A DNA stretch of 64,000 nt from Prolixibacteraceae bacterium (GTDB taxonomy: Bacteria > Bacteroidota > Bacteroidia > Bacteroidales > Prolixibacteraceae): contig DOAQ01000036.1 in assembly GCA_003506435.1 (NCBI GenBank), positions 1 to 64,000 of the forward strand, written 5' to 3'. The notes below the pieces were generated by a model. The model was not told the DNA's origin. It was given only the letters and a program-made list of their open reading frames with translations, and did not search any database. How positions within the stretch are numbered: the stretch's first letter is position 1; every line of letters starts with the position of its first letter. Position numbers and translations under genes: made by a program. Positions 17,254-24,515 of this stretch are shown here, piece by piece.

Positions 17254-18417
17254 TTAAAAACTCCACCGTATGCGGGCAAAAGCCAGTTGCCCGATATCAC
17301 CGAACTCGGTTCCTTCATCGCCAAAGAAGAGCTGTCCTGTGAGCATCAGTTCGAGGTTGTCCTGAAGTGAATAAGTAAATGCGGGGCCAACATAAAACGA
17401 CTGGTCGCTGGGGTTCATAATTCCTGAAAAACTCCCATTGAGCAAAGGCGTAAACGGAAAAGATACTTGTCCGAACAAAGCATATTTGGCAAACGACAGT
17501 TGTTTGGCCGACATGTCAGGGTTAAAAAGAATATCCATTCCTCCTGCTTTTCCGGTCGTGCCATGACTATTGAAAAGCACTCCGGCATGAAGGTACAGGC
17601 TGTTCTTCAAGGTGTAATCGCCCGAAACAGAAGCCACTGTTGCTTCTACCGGATTTTCGACATGGTTGCGCGGAATAAAATGGGTGATTTCGCCCCGGAA
17701 ACCGCCACCCTTTATATCGCCCGACCAGCCGCCGCCAATGATGTAGTCGTCGCCTACCCAGCCCGATAAAACCTGGAAATCGTAATCCCATCGGCTGAAA
17801 CGGTATAACCCGGCCAGCGCCATGTGGTGTTCGTCATCGCCCATTTTAAAGACCAGTTCGGCAGACGAAGTTACACCCGTGTAATATTGGATTTTTATGG
17901 CATCGGTGCCGGGCCGTTCCTCGTAATCGAAGTCGAAATACGAAAAGGTGTTGAATACATCGTTCGGGTTCCAAACCAGGTTCACGCCCCAGTTGATGCG
18001 TTGCCGTCCTACGCGGAACTGCCATTTACCGCTGGTGTAATCAATATATGCGCGGTCGATCATCGAATGTATAAACCAGTTTTTCGCGTTGATGGAAATC
18101 CAGGAAAGGTCAGCCCAGCCATTGTCGTAATCGATGGTTGATTTGTATTCGGGAAATTCACGGATGATATTTCCAAACATCAGACGATTACGCATTTCGG
18201 CAACAACGGTGATTTTATCGCTGGTATACCACTTAAAATTCAGTCGGTTATGGACGATGTTGGTGTTCAGTTGATCGATGTCGGTACCTTCCGGTTCCTG
18301 CTTCGGGGAATAATACATCTGCAAATCTTTCAGGTAGCCGTTTAACGCCCACTTTTGTTCCTGTGCAAAACTACAGAGGTTTAACAGAAGTAGAAATAAT
18401 ATGAAAATCCGTTTCAT
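17254..18417 (-). CDS. Outer-membrane beta-barrel protein of the ABC operon
   Basis: 387 residues from the ATG at 18417, which gives a clean signal peptide MKRIFILFLLLLNLCSFAQ. An in-frame ATG at 18453 would overlap the upstream CAP gene and place residues before the signal. The mature chain alternates polar and aromatic residues, contains GKWQFRVGRQRINWGVNLVWNPNDVFN (split here for reading), and ends in an aromatic strand LAFARIRWSF with a terminal Phe, as in outer-membrane barrels. The RVGRQ.INWG pattern resembles DUF1302-type or alginate/porin-like barrels. It closes the series begun by the TetR gene and probably acts as the outer-membrane part of that system. Confidence 0.75.
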   Translation of the reverse strand: MKRIFILFLLLLNLCSFAQEQKWALNGYLKDLQMYYSPKQEPEGTDIDQLNTNIVHNRLNFKWYTSDKITVVAEMRNRLMFGNIIREFPEYKSTIDYDNGWADLSWISINAKNWFIHSMIDRAYIDYTSGKWQFRVGRQRINWGVNLVWNPNDVFNTFSYFDFDYEERPGTDAIKIQYYTGVTSSAELVFKMGDDEHHMALAGLYRFSRWDYDFQVLSGWVGDDYIIGGGWSGDIKGGGFRGEITHFIPRNHVENPVEATVASVSGDYTLKNSLYLHAGVLFNSHGTTGKAGGMDILFNPDMSAKQLSFAKYALFGQVSFPFTPLLNGSFSGIMNPSDQSFYVGPAFTYSLQDNLELMLTGQLFFGDEGTEFGDIGQLAFARIRWSF

Positions 18418-18427
18418 ATACGATCGA

Positions 18428-19078
18428 TTATTTGCTTTTATAAGCTCCTGCAAAGTCCATTACACAAGTAATCCCGTAACCGGGATGACTGTCGCAGGAA
18501 ATTCCGGTCACAGTGAATGTGGAGTTCAATATATTTTCGCGGTGCCCCCGCCCGGGAACGCCATCGTCAATCAGAAGTGACATAACAATCTGGCGGGCAT
18601 CTTCAATTCCGTATGAAATATTCTCGGCGGCTGAAATGTCCCAGGTACCGTATCGCTCAATGCGGTCTATTGGTTTCGACCCATCGCTGCCAAAATGCCC
18701 AATCCCTCCGTTTTCCCGTTGGTCTTTTACATGGTCGAGAGCGGCCAGATAAAGACCTCTTTCCGGGTTTAACGGCGTTACAGGGTTTGTCTTTTTCAGG
18801 AGAAAGATACACTCATTCAACGCTCTTTTCCCTTCAGTAGTAATAATTGGCGGTTGTCCCGGGTAAATGAGTTTATTCCCGTCGTAATATGTACCAAGTG
18901 TTTCCATGTATTCTTTGGCATAGCGGGCTGGGTTGCTTCGTACTTTGTTGATTTCAAATAAAATAGCTTTTTCGGTTTCCGACATGTAATCCAAATTCCG
19001 GGCCGTATTCAGTTCATTGTCCCAATTGCTTTGAGAAGTCAGCATTATAATTATCAGGAAATAATTGAAAATAGCCAT
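18428..19078 (-). CDS. CAP (SCP/PR-1) domain secreted protein
   Basis: 216 residues with an N-terminal hydrophobic segment (MAIFNYFLIIIML). The CAP domain starts near residue 35 (AILFEINKVRSNPARYAKEY) and contains the family's marks: HVKDQRENGGIGHFGSDG with a conserved His, AAENISYG with a conserved Glu, GRGHRENILN with a second His, and GYGITCVMDFAG at the end. Bacterial CAP proteins are exported and their roles are mostly unknown; sterol or lipid binding and peptidase activity have been proposed for relatives. It lies 8 bases after the ABC ATPase and 10 bases before the barrel gene start, so it is part of this operon. Confidence 0.88.
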   Translation of the reverse strand: MAIFNYFLIIIMLTSQSNWDNELNTARNLDYMSETEKAILFEINKVRSNPARYAKEYMETLGTYYDGNKLIYPGQPPIITTEGKRALNECIFLLKKTNPVTPLNPERGLYLAALDHVKDQRENGGIGHFGSDGSKPIDRIERYGTWDISAAENISYGIEDARQIVMSLLIDDGVPGRGHRENILNSTFTVTGISCDSHPGYGITCVMDFAGAYKSK

Positions 19079-19086
19079 ATCAAAAA

Positions 19087-19773
19087 TTAGTTTTTGCGGA
19101 CGTCGCTGATTATTTTACCGTCTTCGAGCGTAATTACCCGGTGGGCTTTGTTCATCACCCGCTGGTCGTGTGTCGAAAATATAAAGGTAACATTTTCTTT
19201 GCGGTTTAGCTCTTCCATGATGTCGAGCAGGTTTTCGGTCGATTTGGAGTCAAGATTGGCCGTTGGCTCGTCGGCCAGAACAAATTTAGGTTTCGAGGCT
19301 AGTGCGCGTGCTACTGCAACCCGTTGCTGCTGTCCCCCCGATAATTTGTTCGGACGGCTGTTTTCGCGGCCTTCCAAACCGACTGCTTTCAGCAATTCCA
19401 TTGTTCTGCTTTCGCGTTCGGCCTTCGGACGGTTTTGCAAGTGCATGATGAACTCCACGTTTTCTTTGGCCGTCAGCACCGGAATGAGGTTGTATGCCTG
19501 AAAAACAAAGCCGATATTTCGCATTCTGAAGTCGATAAGTTGCGAAGACTTTAACTGGCTTAGATCGGTTCCGTCGATCAGGATACTGCCTTCGGTGGGC
19601 TGGTCCAATCCGCCCAGCATGTTCAGCAGGGTTGTTTTCCCCGAACCCGACGGACCGACAATCGCGGCAAATTCGCCTTTTTCAAAACTCAGGTCAACGC
19701 CATTTACAGCATGGACTTTTACTTCCGAATCATTGTACGTTTTATACAGGTTTTTTATGTCGATGATATTCAT
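19087..19773 (-). CDS. ABC transporter ATP-binding protein, LolD/MacB type
   Basis: A 228-residue ATPase with Walker A GPSGSGKT at 40-47, Q-loop FQAYNLIP at 91-98, signature LSGGQQQR at 144-151, Walker B VLADEPT at 165-171 and a switch His in STHDQ. The subtype (short, with LSQLKSSQLIDFRMRNIGFVFQ) is that of LolD/MacB/FtsE proteins that pair with FtsX-fold permeases, and two such permeases lie upstream. Between them an unrelated four-helix gene and repeats have been inserted. The octamer array begins 2 bases upstream of its start codon. Confidence 0.93.
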   Translation of the reverse strand: MNIIDIKNLYKTYNDSEVKVHAVNGVDLSFEKGEFAAIVGPSGSGKTTLLNMLGGLDQPTEGSILIDGTDLSQLKSSQLIDFRMRNIGFVFQAYNLIPVLTAKENVEFIMHLQNRPKAERESRTMELLKAVGLEGRENSRPNKLSGGQQQRVAVARALASKPKFVLADEPTANLDSKSTENLLDIMEELNRKENVTFIFSTHDQRVMNKAHRVITLEDGKIISDVRKN

Positions 19774-19775
19774 GG

Positions 19776-19823
19776 TTGAATTGATTAATTGTTGAATTGC
19801 TAAATTGTTTAATGGTTAAATTG
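19776..19823. repeat. Octamer array, left side of the four-helix cassette
   Basis: Six tandem 8-base units of the form NTNAATTG (TTGAATTG, ATTAATTG, TTGAATTG, CTAAATTG, TTTAATGG, TTAAATTG). Bases 19800-19817 form an exact 18-base inverted repeat with 20273-20290. The array abuts the ABC ATPase start codon. Confidence 0.75.
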
Positions 19824-19864
19824 TTAGTTTGAAGTTGTCCACCAGCCATACAGCCGTTCTTGTT

Positions 19865-20236
19865 TTATTCTTTTAGTTTTAGATTGGTAAATTTTATGAG
19901 TCCGTTAATTGATTTTGGTAATTTTTCAAGTTCAGTTTTTAACTCTATATATTCTTTTTCGTTGATTAATTTTCTTCTGAAAGCTTTTTCAAGCCAATCA
20001 AAACATTCCATTACAGAACCTTTTGAGTAGTGATAAAATTTGATTTTATCCTTTTTATGATACCTGCCAAAACCCTCAGCAATATTTGCTGAGATGCTAT
20101 CTGAGGCATCAATAAACTGGGCGCCAATTGTTTTTTGAGCTAAGTATGACCACGCAATAACCAAATCCCATACTTTATTGCTTAATTCAAACGAAATCCT
20201 GTACGATTCAATGTCATTTAAAGTCAAGTAACTCAT
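19865..20236 (-). CDS. Four-helix bundle protein, S23 / 23S rRNA intervening-sequence family
   Basis: A 123-residue, all-helical protein with the family's marks: the DIESYRISFELSNKVWDLVIAW start, IGAQFIDASDSISANIAEGFGR in the middle, and FYHYSKGSVMECFDWLEKA. Members (PF05635/TIGR02436) were first seen in intervening sequences of 23S rRNA genes and are also found scattered in Bacteroidota genomes; Avd of diversity-generating retroelements shares the fold. Here it interrupts an ABC operon between the permease and ATPase genes and is enclosed by octamer arrays in inverted orientation, which suggests arrival as a cassette. No reverse transcriptase or rRNA is nearby. Function unknown. Confidence 0.9.
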   Translation of the reverse strand: MSYLTLNDIESYRISFELSNKVWDLVIAWSYLAQKTIGAQFIDASDSISANIAEGFGRYHKKDKIKFYHYSKGSVMECFDWLEKAFRRKLINEKEYIELKTELEKLPKSINGLIKFTNLKLKE

Positions 20237-20274
20237 CTGTATCAGTTTTTTATTTATTAACCTTTAGCATTAAA

Positions 20275-20314
20275 CCATTAAACAATTTAGCAATTTAGCA
20301 ATTCAGCAATTCAT
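20275..20314. repeat. Octamer array, right side of the four-helix cassette
   Basis: Five tandem 8-base units: CCATTAAA, CAATTTAG, CAATTTAG, CAATTCAG, CAATTCAT. These are the reverse complement of the left array type. It ends 2 bases before the permease stop codon (20317-20319). An exact 18-base inverted repeat to the left array spans 20273-20290. Confidence 0.75.
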
Positions 20315-20316
20315 TA

Positions 20317-21534
20317 CTACTCTGTTCGTATCGCTTCCGCCGGATTGTATTTCAGCGCTTTCCGGGCCGGGTAAATTGATGCCAAAATGCCTGTTATTAC
20401 TACCAGTATACTGATTACAATTACCATTTCTGTTTCAACCGTAGGGTAAATGTGAGTACTGTATCCCCAGTCTTCCAATCCGGTGGCATACATCGACAGG
20501 TCGATGCCTTTTTTCATTGTTGCATAGGTGACACCCAGTCCAAGCAGGATGCCGGTTATACCACCAGTGAGGGTGAGCAAAACAGTTTCGAGCATTAACA
20601 TCCAAAACACCCTTGCTTTGCTCATTCCGACGGCCATCAGCATTCCTAGTTCCTTCACCCGTTCCAGTACCACCATCAGCATGGTGTTTACAATGCCAAA
20701 GCCGAGGGCCAGCAGAATAATTACTACAAACATATAGGTATACATGTTGCCGATTTCGTTGATATATCCCAGTTCCGGTGTCAGTTGCTTCCAGTTTTGC
20801 ACGTCCAGTTCCGTATATTTTGCTTGCAACGAATTGGTGTGTTTTTCCAGCTTTTCGGGTTCTTTCAGATGGACTACAATTTCGTGGGCAACTGTTTCGT
20901 CCAGAGCAGCCAGTCGCGCCAAATCGGTGTTTCGTACAAAAACGTTCATTTCCTCGTACATCCCGTTCGATGCGTTATAGATGCCGCACACCCTGAAAGC
21001 GCCTCCGGTAATATGTCCCTGTGCATCCTGAAGGGTGATCACCAGCTTCGAGTGCAATTTTACTTTCAGCTTTTTTGCCAGTTTTTTTCCAATGAAAACC
21101 GGGTTGCGGTTCATACTTTCAAAATAGTCGCCTTCAATCACTTTAGTGTACAAATTGGTGACTGTCTTTTCCTTTTCCGGGTCGATGCCCATAATCCGTA
21201 CGCCGGTTCCCGTTTCCGAAGAAGCGATCATCGACTGGATAACGATACGCGGGCTGGTCCCGTTGACGGTTTCATCCTGTAATATCTCTTCAGATAACTG
21301 AACGCCGCCGGGAATGTATTTTTTCAATTCGTAGTTTTCGGTGAACTTCGGATCGTGTATCTGGATGTGCGAAACTTCGGTCTCCACTCCTGCTTCGAGG
21401 CGCTGGTTCATCCACCCTTTGGTAAACGTGGTGGTGAAAACACCGGCAAACATCCCGATGGCAATGGCAGCGATAATTACTCCCGAGCGCACCGGGCTTC
21501 GCCAAATATTTCTCCATGCTACTGATGCTATCAT
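20317..21534 (-). CDS. ABC transporter permease, FtsX/MacB fold (second)
   Basis: A 405-residue inner-membrane protein with the FtsX/LolCE layout: one helix at about 16-38 (AWRNIWRSPVRSGVIIAAIAIGMFAG), a large periplasmic domain (about 45-265) and three C-terminal helices (about 270-295, 315-345, 370-390), ending YPARKALKYNPAEAIRTE. It starts 12 bases downstream of the first permease gene. The two permeases likely form a heterodimer with the ATPase encoded beyond the four-helix gene. LolC/E-like lipoprotein release or MacB-like mechanotransmission are both possible; the LolA-like partner favours the first. Confidence 0.9.
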   Translation of the reverse strand: MIASVAWRNIWRSPVRSGVIIAAIAIGMFAGVFTTTFTKGWMNQRLEAGVETEVSHIQIHDPKFTENYELKKYIPGGVQLSEEILQDETVNGTSPRIVIQSMIASSETGTGVRIMGIDPEKEKTVTNLYTKVIEGDYFESMNRNPVFIGKKLAKKLKVKLHSKLVITLQDAQGHITGGAFRVCGIYNASNGMYEEMNVFVRNTDLARLAALDETVAHEIVVHLKEPEKLEKHTNSLQAKYTELDVQNWKQLTPELGYINEIGNMYTYMFVVIILLALGFGIVNTMLMVVLERVKELGMLMAVGMSKARVFWMLMLETVLLTLTGGITGILLGLGVTYATMKKGIDLSMYATGLEDWGYSTHIYPTVETEMVIVISILVVITGILASIYPARKALKYNPAEAIRTE

Positions 21535-21546
21535 TATTCTTGATTT

Positions 21547-22824
21547 TTAAGAGTGTAACGCTTTTATTTCTTTTAACCGCAGTGCCGCGATAACCGGATA
21601 TATTGCAATGATAATCGTTAATACAAACACACTGATTGCCTGATGATAAAATACTTCAGGGGTTGATGAGAAAAACATGTACGGCTCGAAGCCGAATTCT
21701 TCCATCATTTGTGCTGCCTGCCCGGTAAACGGTATCGGGTTGGCTTTCTGGATTTGAATGAGTGGCAGTGCAACCAATATTCCGGAGGCAATTCCCATGA
21801 GGCCAATCAATATTGTTTCGAATAGCAGAATGGTTGCCAGTTTTCCTTTTTTCATACCTACTGAAACCATTACACCGAATTCGCGTTTTCGTTCGGCAAT
21901 CATCATCATGATCGTTCCCAGTACCCCGAACGCGATAACCATATAAAGTATTGCTTTCATAATCACCCCGCTTGCCCGGTCGCCCTCAATCTGTTGTACC
22001 ACTTCGGGTTGCATTTCTTCCCAACTCATCACTGAATACGGCGATTGGATGTCGTTTTTCAGGTTGCGTAAAGTTCGCCGCATCATATCGCTGTCTTTTA
22101 TATTTACCACCAGTGAGGTGAGCCGGTTTTCAGCGCTGAAAAATTCCTGGCATTTGGGTAAAGCCATGTAAACAATGGTTTTGTTCAACTCGGGCGATAC
22201 ATGTTTTATGATTCCGCGTACCGGAAATTTTCCGGCGGCGCTCACCCCGTGAAACCCTTGGCTGATCATCACCAGCGTATCATTCAGTTGCAATTTAAGG
22301 TAGCTGGCAAGTCCCTCGCCAATAATTACCCCATCATCATTTTTTGTAAGGTAGTTGCCTTTTGTAATTTTTTCTAAAATGCCGGTCAGTTGGTTTTCCG
22401 GTTCCGGGTCGATGCCGAAAACAATGGCGCCTTTGGTTAATTCTTCGGAAGAAGCCAGCCCAAACGATTCGAGGCGGGGAATAACGAAATCAACATCTTT
22501 GTTGACCATGATTTTGTCTGTCAATGCCTGATCGTATTCGAAGGTGTTGTTGATGCTTTTGTTTTCCCAGTACTCTTCGTGGTGTACCTGGATGTACCCG
22601 GAATAGAATTTCACCACAATTTCGACCATTTTCTCGTACGAGCCTTCCTGCATCGAGGTCATATAGGCCGACAACAAGACCCCGAAGAATATGGATGAAA
22701 CGGTGATTAGCGTCCGGCGTTTGTTGCGCCAGAGGTTGCGCCATGCCAGCTTAAAAGCCTCCCTCAGCCCCTCCCAGGGAGAGCAGAAAAAAGAGCGACG
22801 GTTGTTTTCTTGTTTCATATCCAA
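21547..22824 (-). CDS. ABC transporter permease, FtsX/MacB fold (first)
   Basis: 425 residues with the same four-helix FtsX plan as its neighbour: a first helix near 38-60 (NKRRTLITVSSIFFGVLLSAY), a periplasmic domain, then helices near 285-310, 335-355 and 395-415. The usual family start FKLAWRNLWRNKRR is preceded here by about 25 extra residues (RRSFFCSPWEGLRE) encoded partly by a palindromic stretch (CTCCCAGGGAG at 22771-22781), so the 5' end may include repeat-derived sequence. No alternative start codon is visible between this region and the first helix. It lies downstream of a 140-base gap that holds another palindromic repeat. Confidence 0.87.
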   Translation of the reverse strand: MDMKQENNRRSFFCSPWEGLREAFKLAWRNLWRNKRRTLITVSSIFFGVLLSAYMTSMQEGSYEKMVEIVVKFYSGYIQVHHEEYWENKSINNTFEYDQALTDKIMVNKDVDFVIPRLESFGLASSEELTKGAIVFGIDPEPENQLTGILEKITKGNYLTKNDDGVIIGEGLASYLKLQLNDTLVMISQGFHGVSAAGKFPVRGIIKHVSPELNKTIVYMALPKCQEFFSAENRLTSLVVNIKDSDMMRRTLRNLKNDIQSPYSVMSWEEMQPEVVQQIEGDRASGVIMKAILYMVIAFGVLGTIMMMIAERKREFGVMVSVGMKKGKLATILLFETILIGLMGIASGILVALPLIQIQKANPIPFTGQAAQMMEEFGFEPYMFFSSTPEVFYHQAISVFVLTIIIAIYPVIAALRLKEIKALHS

Positions 22825-22870
22825 TGTTTTTCAATCAAAGTTAAATCTATTCATACTATACACCCGAAGC

Positions 22871-22936
22871 GTGTCACCCTGAACTTGTTTCAGGGCCTCA
22901 TTTTTAGGAGATGCCGAAACAAGTTCGGCATGACAC
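22871..22936. repeat. Cruciform palindromic repeat
   Basis: Two hairpins (CCCTGAACTTGTTTCAGGG and GCCGAAACAAGTTCGGC) are enclosed by GTGTCA/TGACAC ends, so the whole element is also an imperfect inverted repeat. Repeats with the words GAACTTGTTTC and GATGCCGAAACAAGTTCGGCATGAC are, from memory, very common between genes in Bacteroidota. It lies between the LolA-like and permease genes and could modulate mRNA stability. Confidence 0.75.
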
Positions 22937-22964
22937 TCTGCCACAAGGTGTTGACATGACCTTC

Positions 22965-23711
22965 TTACTTTACCTTTTTCATATTCTGGATCGAAAAGAA
23001 ATCTTCTTTTAAAGGTACTTCAAAATCCATTGCTTCAAAAATCATAATGGTTTTATGCCCTTCTTTATCTGCCGGCACCATCTCCATGCGGCAGGGAATT
23101 ATGCGGTCGTCCAGTTTTTTTATATCTGAAAAAATTTCGTAGTTCACCATAAACCCGTCTTCGTCGTAATATTCTGCTTTCAACCAGAGCTTATCTTTTT
23201 TGCTGACCCACATGATTACTTTTCCCCATACCACCGGGGCGTTTTCGGTCGGGGTCATTTCAATTTTGTAGCAGTCGTAACCCTGTATTTTCTCTTCTCC
23301 CAGCAACTGGTGGGTGTAATCCTTGATCAGTGACGATTCTTTGACAAGGTCGTCGTTGGTGAAATCAGAGCCCATCCACGACTGCATCATCATCGATGGC
23401 GGAATTTTCACCATGCGTTCGATGCTGGGAATCCAGTTCCACATCTCGTTTTGGCGTTTCAGGAAAACCTGGCCTTTTTCTTTTGCCGGGGCAGTGATGC
23501 AAATAAGCGAATATTCGGTGCCCAGCGACCAACTTTTCATGCTGATGGTGCGCGACCATCCGGGGCGTTCAATAGTCATTGAGAACGTTCCGGTACTCGA
23601 ATTGCCACGCATTTTTTCATCGGCTTCACGAACCAGCGCTTTTACATCTACTTGCTGTGCAAATACAGAAAACGAAGCGAAAAACAAAAGAATGATCAGT
23701 TTACATTTCAT
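22965..23711 (-). CDS. LolA-like outer membrane lipoprotein-sorting protein
   Basis: A 248-residue periplasmic protein with signal peptide MKCKLIILLFFASFSVFAQ. The mature part matches the COG2834 family: DEKMRGNSSTGTFSMTIERPGW, LICITAPAKEKGQVFLKRQNEMWNWIP, PPSMMMQSWMGSDFTNDDLVKES and a late YDCYKIEMTPTENAPVVWGKV region. Relatives bind acyl chains in an open beta half-barrel and accompany FtsX/LolD-type transporters or MMPL pumps. Its start overlaps the end of the TetR gene by 11 bases, which couples its expression to the regulator. It is not the housekeeping LolA, judged by its operon. Confidence 0.88.
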   Translation of the reverse strand: MKCKLIILLFFASFSVFAQQVDVKALVREADEKMRGNSSTGTFSMTIERPGWSRTISMKSWSLGTEYSLICITAPAKEKGQVFLKRQNEMWNWIPSIERMVKIPPSMMMQSWMGSDFTNDDLVKESSLIKDYTHQLLGEEKIQGYDCYKIEMTPTENAPVVWGKVIMWVSKKDKLWLKAEYYDEDGFMVNYEIFSDIKKLDDRIIPCRMEMVPADKEGHKTIMIFEAMDFEVPLKEDFFSIQNMKKVK

Positions 23712-24318
23712 GGTGACAGGTATTTTTATTGTTGCTGATTAAGCGGAAACAGGCGTCGATAGTATCTTCTACAATATCGTTCGTCAGGAAAAAGTGGGGC
23801 GAAGTCAGGACGATAAGAGTGGCCCCTTTCAGGAGAAAGGAAATGGCTACAAGGTCTTTTTCTGGTGTAGTACTGCCTTGCGATACAATGAATTCATGCA
23901 ACATTTTTACTATTTCCAGTCCCTTATCTGTGTATTTTTGTGCATACGATTCCAGAATCTGAGGTTGGAAAACCAAAGCAAAATAGAGTTTCCAGAATTG
24001 CCTGTTTTCATCGACTGATTTTATGGTTGCCTTGATAAAGCCTATAAATTCATCTTTTGTAAGTATTCCATCTCTATTGAAATCTAATTGCAGGTAAATA
24101 TTGTCAAAAGCCCATCGGGTAATTTCTTCCAGAATATCATTTTTACTTTCAAAATAATTGTAAATAAGGCCTTTCGATATTTTTGCCTTTTTGGCGATCT
24201 GGCTGATAGATGTGGCGTGGAACCCGTTTTCTGCAAAAAGTTCCAGCGCCACATCCATAATTAATTGCTTCTTTTCCTGGCGAATTTCTTCAAATTGTAC
24301 TGATGACCTTGGGCACAT
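23701..24318 (-). CDS. TetR/AcrR family repressor with EF-hand-like loop
   Basis: 205 residues from the ATG at 24318. A longer in-frame start at 24426 would translate straight through the operator and -7 box, so it is unlikely. The TetR helix-turn-helix lies at about 20-60 (FAENGFHATSISQIAKKAKISKGLIYNYF). In the ligand domain, residues 79-90 read DFNRDGILTKDE, a perfect 12-residue EF-hand calcium loop (D1, N3, D5, G6, L8, E12) between two helices. The gene heads a minus-strand operon of LolA-like protein, permeases and ATPase, and is probably self-repressing. Calcium binding is inferred only. Confidence 0.9.
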   Translation of the reverse strand: MCPRSSVQFEEIRQEKKQLIMDVALELFAENGFHATSISQIAKKAKISKGLIYNYFESKNDILEEITRWAFDNIYLQLDFNRDGILTKDEFIGFIKATIKSVDENRQFWKLYFALVFQPQILESYAQKYTDKGLEIVKMLHEFIVSQGSTTPEKDLVAISFLLKGATLIVLTSPHFFLTNDIVEDTIDACFRLISNNKNTCHHEM

Positions 24319-24332
24319 GTTTTTTAGTTTTA

Positions 24333-24350
24333 TGACTGAACGGTCGGTCA
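24333..24350. promoter_or_regulatory. TetR-type operator
   Basis: TGACTGAACGGTCGGTCA is an 18-base inverted repeat with 7 of 9 pairs matching, of the TGACC...GGTCA kind typical for TetR/AcrR regulators. It starts 15 bases upstream of the TetR start codon and overlaps the end of the -7 box by two bases, the place where a repressor would block transcription initiation. Confidence 0.7.
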
Positions 24351-24356
24351 AAGATA
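24349..24356 (-). promoter_or_regulatory. -7 box of the TetR-led operon
   Basis: The minus strand reads TATCTTTG, an exact TAnnTTTG match, 31 bases before the start codon at 24318. Its overlap with the operator at 24333-24350 supports both assignments. Confidence 0.6.
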
Positions 24357-24515
24357 AAAATATTTGATCAATTGAATTTAAACTTAAGTTGATTTTTTTG
24401 AGGAAATATTTTCGTATTGTATTCAACCTAATGTTTAGTTAATTTGGAGCGATAAATATTCAGGATATTTTTACTGATAAGACAGATTTTTTGTAGGATT
24501 GATTTACTGATAAAC

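Noticed and set aside
19865..20236. Diversity-generating retroelement suggested by the Avd-like four-helix protein
   Set aside because: No reverse transcriptase, template repeat or variable repeat is present nearby.
19776..20314. Octamer arrays as a CRISPR array
   Set aside because: Units are 8 bases, directly tandem, without spacers, and no cas gene is present.
24319..24426. Upstream start of the TetR gene
   Set aside because: It would require translation of the operator and promoter box and is not part of the TetR family N-terminus.
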